From Trissonchulus latispiculum (taxonomy: Eukaryota > Nematoda > Enoplea > Enoplida > Ironidae), in assembly GCA_030248195.1 (NCBI GenBank), contig JASAND010024101.1:1-64000 (forward strand): DNA of 64,000 nt, read 5' to 3'. The translations under genes and the position numbers were made by a program. This document shows positions 56,188-64,000 of the stretch, piece by piece (positions within the stretch are counted from its first letter, which is position 1; each line of letters opens with the position of its first letter). Under the pieces are notes generated by a model. The model had not been told where the DNA came from. It ran no database searches and saw only the letters and a list, made by a program, of their open reading frames with translations.

Positions 56188-59100
56188 TCAACGTTGCGTG
56201 GCTCCGCGGCGTGTTCCAACTGGAACTCTGCGCTGTTGACCACCATTGCCTCCAGCGTTATTGTTGACTCCGTGGACTCCGTGATTACCATTGCGCCCAC
56301 GATTATTTCCGCGAGCAGGAGTAGCACGGTTATTTTGTCGGCGACCAGTATTATGACGTCCACGGTTATTGGGACGAGCGCGATTAGATGTACGGCTTTT
56401 TGGCTTAGGAGTGTAGCCAATACGCTGAACAGACCGCAATGGGTAAGGTTTCTAAAACAAATTAAACACCAACTAAAACAGTAACATTTTAAGCGTCTAC
56501 TGTAATTTCTCCCCCGGTACTGTAAATGTTTAAAAGTTGCTAAAATTAGCTAACAGTTACTGTGGGTATGCTTTCGGCCGCGCAGAGTTCAGATATCGCT
56601 AAATTTACAATTTTACGAAAATTAACATTATTTATTTATAATGGGGGGCGAAGGGAAAAACAAAAATGTTTGTTTTCAGTGTCCTACAAGGCGAATCTGA
56701 AGTCCCTTTTTCGAATCACTTTTCCGTTCGCTCAGTATAAGCATACATCTTTAGCTTAAAACTTTAGCTTATACAGAGTGAACGGAAAGCTGATTCCAAA
56801 AACGGACTTAGACCGTCCAATTGATCATTTTATCAATACCTATTCGCTGGAGTTCGTTGCTTTATGCTAGAGAATTCACCCAAATTCGCTGAAAAACCGT
56901 GCAGGAGGGGAAGTTCTGGGGGGGGTGGAGGGCGGCCGAAGGCCGCCGAAAAACCGGATTTTTCCGTTTTTTTACCGGAAAATCCGGATTCTGGGGTGGG
57001 GTGAGGGATCCCTCTGGGGGGGGGGGTGGTGAGCTCAGGTCTGGGTGGGAGGTGAAATTTTTCTTGGTTTGAGCTAAAACATCTGCAGTTGAGAGAACAC
57101 TGAATAGAAAGTTGCGAAATTTCGTGTCATCGCGCATTTGCCGTATTTTCTGGAGTACTGAGACTTGTTGAGCTAAATCAAAATAAATGTCCCTCGGCCC
57201 AACTTTAGCTTATACAGAGTGAACGGAAAGCTGATTCCAAAAACGGACTTAGACCGTCCAATTGATCATTTTATCAATACCTATTCGCTGGAGTTCGTTG
57301 CTTTATGCTAGAGAATTCACCCAAATTCGCTGAAAAACCGTGCAGGAGGGGAAGTTCTGGGGGGGGTGAAGGGCGGCCGAAGGCCGCCGAAAAACCGGAT
57401 TTTTCCGGTTTTTTACCGGAAAATCAGGATTCTGGGGGGGTGAGGGACCCCTCTGGGGGGGGGGGGTGAGCTCAGGTCTGGGGGGGGGGTGAAATTTTTC
57501 TTGGTTTGAGCTAAAACATCTGCAGTTGAGAGAACACTGAATAGAAAGTTGCGAAATTTCGTGTCATCGCGCATTTGCCGTATTTTCTGGAGTACTGAGA
57601 CTTGTTGAGCTAAATCAAAATAAATGTCCCTCGGCCCACATGTCCTTCATAACATGGCGCAAGAAGAAATTTTGGCCGATTATACAGTTTTGAGAAATCG
57701 CTGTTCAAAAAGTTTTTATCTATATTCTCTCTCTCAGGTGTCAGCATGTCGGAAATTTTTGGTATTTTTGCCAATTTTGCTGGTTTCGTAAGCTCAGTTT
57801 AATGTAGAGATTATTTCCTTTAAAACAGTGTATAAAGCTCTTTACAACTCCCAAAATTGCGAAAATTATAGCGTATCGAAAAATCACCACAAAACCAGTG
57901 CACAAAACGATAGCACCACCTTAACATTCGTGTTATACGAACCCGAAAAATAAATGAAATTATTTACTCAGGAATTTATAAGACAACAAAAGTTTCTCTT
58001 TACCTTTTAACCCTCTTAACAATGGAACATTTTCTAATACAGAGGATTGTAACAATTTACCGATAGTATAACTATTCATGGTCGAAAACATACTCACACC
58101 TAAGTTCTGCTCGTTTGCTACAGTTTACCCGCCACATTCACCTTAAAACAGTTTTTGTATACGTTTTAATTGTACGTGTGATATTCACAATTATCAGGAA
58201 ATCTTTAGCATCAAACTTCAGGACACTATTATCAATGTTTACAAATAACCTATTACTTATGCTGAAATTCTTTTGCGCATTAAACAATTCCATAAAGTTA
58301 AATCACTTAAACCCATTCAACAAGTGGACATACTTTAAACACTTAAAACAGCAGGCATTACGCTAATTTGTTACAGTTTACCCGGCACATTCAGCTTCAA
58401 AGAGTTTTTGTATACGTTTTAATTTAACGTGTGACATTCACATATCAGGAAATCAGTAGCGTCAAACTTCAGGACACTATTATCAATGTTTACAAATAAC
58501 CTATTACTTTTACTGAAATTCGTTTGGTTATTAAACAATTGCAAAAAGTTAAAACACTTAAGGGGGGGGGCTACGAACGGTTTAGCCCAACTTCTTCAGA
58601 GAGACCTACCTTTTGCCATATGATTAGCTAACATATCAAGGTTAAATAGTCCGTAATGGGCATTATTATATCTAACACACACCGATTCTGGCACTACGCC
58701 AAAGTTGAAATTTTGGTGCGAAAAGTGGGTTTTTTGAAAAAGCTTTTATGAATTCTCACTAAACCTAATACTATTATATGGCAAAAGACTAGCTAGCTTT
58801 TCCAACATCGAACTTTTAGTGAAATTCGTAGCCCCCCCCCCCAAAAGCCCATTAAACAATTGCAGAAACTCTAAACACTTAAAACAGCACAAATTATAGT
58901 TACAGTTGCATATTTTTGACATGTTTGTGGCTGCTAGGGCTAACTACCCGCAGGCTGGCAGGGGTATATTGAGGGTAGGCGGGATTCTCTGACCGCTGGA
59001 ACACCTCGTTAAAATTGTTTACATTCTATGCCTACCATACTCTAATTAGAGTATGGTGTGTGTCTGTGTCTTTAAAACCTGAATCACAAAAACTTTCAAC

Positions 59101-60434
59101 AAAAGCACATGTCCTCTTTTGCGGACGCATGGTTACTACAAAATATGTGCAAAGATTCATTTCAACGTAAGACGTCTGTCAGTTCTAGACTAATTCATAC
59201 CTATTTTTTAACAAAAGCACATGTCCTCTTTTGCGGACGCATGGGTACTACAAAATATGTAAAAATGGTAAATTCTGAGAAAGTCGAAACATCTTCGACC
59301 TCCCCGCCCCTTAACCTCTAAATTTGTTGTGAACTATAAAGTATACTATTCTAAACATTGCTACGTACGCATGGATATACGTATAATTTATTAATACTTG
59401 AACATTAACCGAAATATAATTCAACCAAATTCGCTGAAAAACCATTATGGCTAAATTTTGATAATTTTATTTTGGAACATTGATTTCTCCAAAACTACTA
59501 TCTATTTTTTAACAAAAGCCCATGTCATCTTTTGCGGACGCATGGGTACTACAGTATATATGTGAAAATGGTAAATTCTGAGAAAGTCGAAACATCTTCG
59601 ACCTCCCCGCCCCTTAACCTCGAAATTAGTTGTGAACTATAAAGTATAGGGTAAAACCGGGCAATAAGGGACAGCAAATTTTTTCGTCTAATAAGGGACA
59701 CCGTTTTGAAACCATTGATGCATGTGCGTTGTTGGCCAACTGCTATCACTTTTTAAACACGTGACTGAGCACGTGACGAGCTTTGTAATGAATTTTCAAT
59801 GACAAAAATCCGCCCAACCAATCAAAAGTTATTCGCTCTTTAGTTTTCTGTCCCTTATTAGCTTCACAAAAAATGTGTCCCTTATTACCCGGTTTTACCC
59901 TACTATTCTAAACATTGCTACGTACGTATGGATATACGTATCATTTATTAATACTTTAACATTAACCGAAATATAATCCAATGCTGGCTGCCGTTTTCTG
60001 TCCGTATCTCAAAGAGTCGAAAACCCACAACTTGGCATTTCACAAACGTTTTAATTTTCCTATGTTAAACACAGTCGGGCTATTGTGAATGATTCGCAAA
60101 GTTTTGCAACAAAAGCACATGTCCTGTTTTGCGGACGCATGGTGACTACAAAATTTATACAAATGAAAAATTCAGAGATGTCCTCTTTTGCGGACACATC
60201 GTAACTACTAAATATGTGAAAATAACAAAATTATGAGATTGTCCAAAACTCTTGCCCCCGCCGCCGCTTAAGCTGAAAAATAATTAGTGAACTTCAATCT
60301 GTATAATTCGTACCACTTTGGCAATGAAACTGGACTAATACTGAACCTTTACGTATACAACATTTAAATATAAGGCTTACCTCTCTCAAGTGCCATCTTA
60401 GATATCTTCCATCATGGCCTGTTCGTCCAACCAT
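56188..60434 (-). CDS. Possible two-exon gene for a 105-aa Arg/Gly/Asn-rich protein
   Basis: Exon 1 (60,381-60,434, minus) starts with ATG and encodes MVGRTGHDGRYLRWHLRE before a GTAAGC donor. Exon 2 (56,188-56,451, minus) follows a TTTGTTTTAG acceptor in the same phase, opens with KPYPLRSVQRIGYTPKPKSR and ends in TGA. The C-terminal 70 residues are rich in RG, NN and NNRGR motifs, like RNA-binding RGG tails (general knowledge). The 3.9-kb intron is filled with repeats. Exon 2 is the stronger part; the link to exon 1 is a guess from splice signals and frame. I recognise no family. Confidence 0.3.
56698..56810. repeat. Imperfect hairpin with arms of about 43 bp
   Basis: AAGTCCCTTTTTCGAATCAC...GCTCAGTATAAGC (56,698-56,741) is the near-complement of GCTTATACAGAGTGAACGG...ACGGACTT (56,767-56,810), with a 25-base loop. 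It sits at the left edge of the 440-bp tandem duplication. Confidence 0.7.
56761..57640. repeat. Two-unit tandem duplication of about 440 bp
   Basis: ACTTTAGCTTATACAGAGTG starts both units (about 56,761 and 57,200) and CAAAATAAATGTCCCTCGGC ends both. Each includes GGCGGCCGAAGGCCGCCG and several G runs. Unit differences are mainly G-run lengths. Confidence 0.9.
57641..58110. other. AT-rich stretch with nothing recognised
   Basis: No repeat partner, tRNA-like sequence or convincing exon was seen here. Confidence 0.5.
58115..58905. repeat. Tandem duplication of about 255 bp, second unit split by a small element
   Basis: GTTTACCCGCCACATTCA (about 58,123) and GTTTACCCGGCACATTCA (about 58,376) start two diverged units. 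The end of the second unit resumes at about 58,849 (CCCATTAAACAATTGCAG) after the insert at 58,561-58,842. Confidence 0.7.
58561..58842. mobile_element. Small G-run-terminated inverted-repeat element
   Basis: The left end GGGGGGGGGGCTACGAA is mirrored by TTCGTAGCCCCCCCCCCC at the right. The interior is AT-rich and non-coding. The target duplication is not clear. Comparison with the first tandem unit shows the insert is additional. Confidence 0.55.
59098..60215. repeat. Repeat cluster built on CATGTCCTCTTTTGCGGAC
   Basis: The phrase occurs at about 59,109, 59,221, 59,521 (with a C-to-T type change), 60,119 and 60,178. Two long units (59,211-59,430 and 59,508-59,985) are tandem duplicates, the second carrying the TA-flanked element at 59,649. 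Confidence 0.8.
59649..59900. mobile_element. 252-bp TA-target miniature inverted-repeat element
   Basis: The ends GGGTAAAACCGGGCAATAAG and, on the complement, GGGTAAAACCGGGTAATAAG differ at one base. TA lies on both sides (59,647-59,648 and 59,901-59,902). The paralogous unit at about 59,345 has the empty site AAAGTATACTATTC, which defines the insertion exactly. This is the pattern of Tc1/mariner-type miniature elements. Confidence 0.88.
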
Positions 60435-60604
60435 TTTCCCAATAATATACCAATAGTATCAAGAATAAAATAGTTAGAACACGCAGAAATGATCTAGAAC
60501 AAAAAATACAATCGTTATAAATTTTGTGACCCGGTGACCTGGTGAACCCCTGCCCCGGTGAGCAGGTCACCCGGTAGGTTTGACAATTCAGATTTATGCT
60601 TGCT

Positions 60605-60800
60605 AAAAATTCTAAATGTATCCTTCTACAGCGTTGAGTGGTTTTGACCAGTTTGTAAATAGTTTTATGAAAAATATCAAGTAGGGGAAAAATTTTGATT
60701 TTCTCTAAAAATTCTAAATGTATCCTTCTACAGCGTTGAGTGTTTTTGACCAGTTTGGAAATAGTTTTATGAAAAATATCAAGTAGGGGAAAAATTTATA
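60605..60800 (+). repeat. Two-unit tandem repeat of about 97 bp
   Basis: TTCTAAATGTATCCTTCTAC...ATCAAGTAGGGGAAAAATTT is present twice in succession. Confidence 0.85.
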
Positions 60801-60959
60801 TTTTCTTAAAGTAATAGCATTGCCAAGTGAATATTGTAAGTTACACGGAACAGATGGAAAGGATTTGAACGAATGGAATTTAAATCATTAATCCAGTTTT
60901 AAAAATCGGACCGAACTTATCAGGATACTGGTGCCATAAGAAATTTCTTGTCAGAATCA

Positions 60960-61110
60960 ATTTAGTGGGTAAAAGCCGGCCCCGGCTCCGGCCCCGGCCC
61001 CGGCGCACCTGGGTTAAACACGGCCCCGGCCCCGGCGCATGGTTTTGTTTTAGGTGGGTAAAACACGGCCCCGGCCCCGGCCCCGGCGCAGGGTAACACC
61101 CGGCCCCAAT
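60960..61110. repeat. CCGGCCCCGG-rich repeat block 1
   Basis: GTGGGTAAAAGCCGGCCCCGG followed by three sub-blocks of CGGCCCCGGCCCCGGCGCA separated by GGGTAAAACACGG. A related block lies at 61,616-61,750. On the minus strand this yields a Pro/Gly frame that I do not regard as a gene. Confidence 0.85.
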
Positions 61111-61279
61111 GTTTAGAAAACCCGGCATACTAATTTCCGGGGAAAATCCCAGTGTCAGCTCCTGACCCAGTGACCTGCTTCATATACTGAACCGAACTGA
61201 CCCAGTGACCCGGTTTCATGTCAGGTTAATCTCTAGCAAATAGAACACATGCAATTTTTAAATTCGATCAGAACTTATT

Positions 61280-62085
61280 AGGATAAACTTGTGTGGTTAG
61301 TGAAATTTGTCGCATATCGTAACAGATCTAACCTTCTTTTAGACAATTGTTAAAAATATATATCTACTCATCGGATAACTAAATATATGGAAATGAGCAA
61401 AATGGTTGGTCGTAAAAAATACGCCTACAATGGCCCCCTCCATCTACTTAATTAGCATTAAAAACAGAAGCAGGACGGTTAAACACACATATATTTAGCA
61501 GGACATCAATCGTCTAATTTATTGCCTTAATTTTTAGGAGGGGATTTGTTGGCTCAATATTTAGGAGGGGGGGGGGTTATGATTATAGGCTTCTCCTAAA
61601 GTAGAACCTAGTCAGTGGGTAAAAGCCGGCCCCGGCTGCGGCCCCGGCCCCGGCGCACCTGGGTAAAACACGGCCCCGGCCCCGGCGCATGGATTTGTTT
61701 TAGGTGGGTAAAACACGGCCCCGGCCCCGGCGCAGGGTAAAACCCGGCCATCAGGATAAACTTGTTTGGTTCGTGAAATTTGTCGCTTATCGTAACAGAT
61801 CTAACCTTCCTTTAGACAATTTTTTAAAATATATATATATACCCATCGGATAACTAAATATATGGAAATGAGCAAAATGGTTGATCGTAAAAAAATACGC
61901 ATAAAATGGCCCCCTACAACCAATAAATTAGCATTAAATACACAAAAAGGACGGTAAAACACACATTTCTTTTGCAGGACATCAATCGTCAAATTTATTG
62001 GCTTAATTTTTAGGGGGGAATTTGTTGGCTCAATGTTTAGGAGGGGGGGGGGTGATGATTATAGCCTTCTCCTAAAGTTGCCATT
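61280..62085. repeat. Duplicated block of about 310 bp around the second GC-rich repeat
   Basis: GATAAACTTGTGTGGTTAGTG (61,282) and GATAAACTTGTTTGGTTCGTG (61,755) open two copies ending TATAGCCTTCTCCTAAAGT or a variant, with substitutions throughout. The GC-rich block 61,616-61,750 lies between them. Confidence 0.85.
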
Positions 62086-63480
62086 TAGTTAACTCACTGG
62101 TAAATGTGCAGTAAATATAGAAATTTAAATTTTCTATTCAAATTACGTTAATGAAACAAAATATGATTACAAAAATCTACCATGATACTTACAACGGAAT
62201 AATTACGAGCCCCATTGTACGGGTTTTACTATTGGTAAGTTACCAAAGAGAAACTAACAAACTTATCCCTAGTGCAACAGACGAGCTGGATGCGACCACA
62301 GAAATGTGCAGACAACAGTTGTTTGAGGGAAATAGTTGTTGTAAACTGAAAAGTTTTTGTTGAAATCTGTATCTTAACTTTGCGCTGGACTACATACTCA
62401 AACTAGATACTACGTTACATTTTTCAAGACCCAGCACAATACATTAACCTTCCCTCTAACACGGAATAAATAACGCTTAGAAACAGCTTTAACGAGCATT
62501 AAACAAGATTTATACGTGCAGGCAGACTTTCATCTCATACCTATGGTTAACACCACTTTTTTTACATCGAAAAACTAACCTACAATTTCAATAGCAAAAA
62601 CGCAGAGCTGTATCTGCTCCTTAAAATTAACATAATGCAGTCTATCTTCTCCTTTTCGTTTTCCAATAAGTAAAGATGTAGCTCTTAAATACAATGACAA
62701 TCAGGCTAACACACATCTATTAGACCTGTGCGCGTCTGGCAGACAGTGTATCCTATGAAACATAATACTCGCGTTTGCATTTGAGACTACCGTAATCATT
62801 TGCAAGGCTAGGGCTCCCTCTAGTAGAAATCAGAACTGATGTAATTGAACGTATTAATAATTTGCCACGCAATGTCAACAACAAAAACAAAAAAATGTTT
62901 CTACTGTTTCATATTTAGATAATGCGCACCATTTTTTGCCACTCCTTGTTCACTGATATGTGACAAAAAACTACCATCTGATGCGGCTTACCCATACCAG
63001 TGGCTATAGGTGACCCTGGCGAAATAGTTAAGCTGAGGTCACCTGAGAAATGGGTGAACAGACAGTGACTCTTACACATTTGCTTATTTAATAGTATGGC
63101 ATCAAAACATTGGATGCAGGTCACGATACTATTTTTATTGTGTATCTTATTATGCGTAGGACTATTTACCAGCACCCAGCGAGAATTTAAGACTCCCCCC
63201 TCAATTAGTTCTGATTCCCTTGTCCTGAAAGGTTATCTACATTACTGAATATGTTGCACATGTAAAACCCCCCTTTTTTCTGACTGCGAATAAAACACCG
63301 TTCCTGAGCCTGTTTGTTGTCCGTGGATCAGAATAGAAAACTTAATTCCTTTTTATTGAGCCTGCCGTCTCAAAAAATGGTTTGCTCCGTTTGTGGATCT
63401 AAACCGTTTTTAGGCCCGTGCTAAGTTGGACGGAGGCCACGGGTATCAGAGGGGCGGACCCACATTAAGTACCCGCAGCG
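62086..63480. other. AT-rich stretch with no confident gene
   Basis: A minus-strand acceptor-like ATTTCTCAG followed by GTGACCTCAGC and a GTATGG/GTAAGCC donor pair (about 62,985-63,045) could be a 45-50 nt exon. With no partner exon identified it is not called. Confidence 0.4.
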
Positions 63481-63494
63481 GCCCGCGTGGGCAG

Positions 63495-63890
63495 ATTTTT
63501 GTAGCGGATTCCCTTAGGCCATGGGTTCAGCTTTGCGAAGAAAGTAGTTTTTACAATTTTATATCATTAAAAGAAAATTTTCGCGCCTTTTACTGCTGAA
63601 CTTGTTCTGTCCACGCTGTTACATACACGGTGGATTTTAAAAACGTGAACCTACCAAACGTAACTCAGATTTTCTTGATACCGGCGTGTATAAGCACCGC
63701 GGGCCATATTTTTGTAGCGGATTCATTTAGGCCATGGGTTTAGCTTACGGAACAAAGTAGTTACTACAATTTTATATCATTTTTAAAAGACTTTCGCGCC
63801 TTCCAGTCCTGAACTTGCTACCTGAACCTACAAAACGTTACTCCGATTTTCTTGACACCGGCGTGTATAAGCACCAACTGTTTATGAAAC
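63495..63890 (+). repeat. Diverged tandem repeat of about 210 bp
   Basis: TTTTTGTAGCGGATTC begins units at about 63,497 and 63,707, and each ends GGCGTGTATAAGCACC. Confidence 0.8.
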
Positions 63891-64000
63891 TAAACATTCG
63901 TTAAGGTGCTGGTATCTTTTTTCTGCTGTGGTTTAGTGCGTGTCTATTTAAACGCCATAAGTTTCGCAATTTTGTTCGTGTTGGAAAGAGTTTTATGCAT

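Noticed and set aside
60880..61128. Pro/Gly/Cys minus-strand frame
   Set aside because: It is the CCCCGGCCCCGGCG repeat in translation.

Overview
This window is eukaryotic nuclear DNA. It has dispersed tRNA-derived elements, many short terminal-inverted-repeat transposons with target-site duplications, G/C homopolymer tracts, microsatellites, and two genes cut into many short exons with GT-AG introns. There is no bacterial-type gene packing. Most long open frames in the first 20 kb are repeat sequence read in frame, not genes. The density of introns and the mix of SINE-like, hAT-like and TA-target elements suggest a repeat-rich animal or other intron-rich eukaryote. I could not identify the species.

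Layout. 1-960 is a minisatellite. 1,160-3,400 is G/C-run-rich repeat including an 803-bp element. 4,741-5,836 is an inverted-repeat element. 5,963-11,417 is a 2,579-bp tandem duplication (two full copies plus a partial third) carrying tRNA-like sequences and a second inverted-repeat family. 11.4-19.5 kb is a mosaic of nested elements: a fold-back element present twice, one copy interrupted by a 1.4-kb hAT-like element that is itself interrupted by a SINE. 22,035-55,612 is a very large inverted repeat around an asymmetric core of about 2.1 kb (35,375-37,465). 53-64 kb is again mostly short elements and tandem duplications, with one possible small minus-strand gene.

Genes. Reading GT-AG exons on the plus strand through the core and right arm gives two consecutive genes. 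Gene 1 (35,565-43,050, 14 exons, 727 aa) has a P-loop and the overall layout of DUF3987-type helicase proteins, followed by a basic/acidic low-complexity tail. Gene 2 (46,084-52,738, 16 exons, 724 aa) is a Ser/Thr/Pro-rich protein with a four-cysteine cluster and an acidic C-terminus, and I do not recognise it. The left arm carries broken minus-strand copies of both. The last five exons of gene 2 occur again, in plus orientation, just outside the left arm at 19,571-21,781. Nine of the 13 gene 1 introns are phase 0 in an unbroken run, and all 15 gene 2 introns are phase 2 in my model. Several introns contain duplicated exon fragments.

Main caution. Near the core, the left arm differs from the right arm almost entirely by missing single bases, and these break frames that are open in the right arm. 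That pattern fits a poorly polished fold-back assembly junction as well as it fits a decaying duplicate. Long reads spanning the core would decide. The exon models are hand-made from splice motifs and frame continuity, without transcripts or searches.
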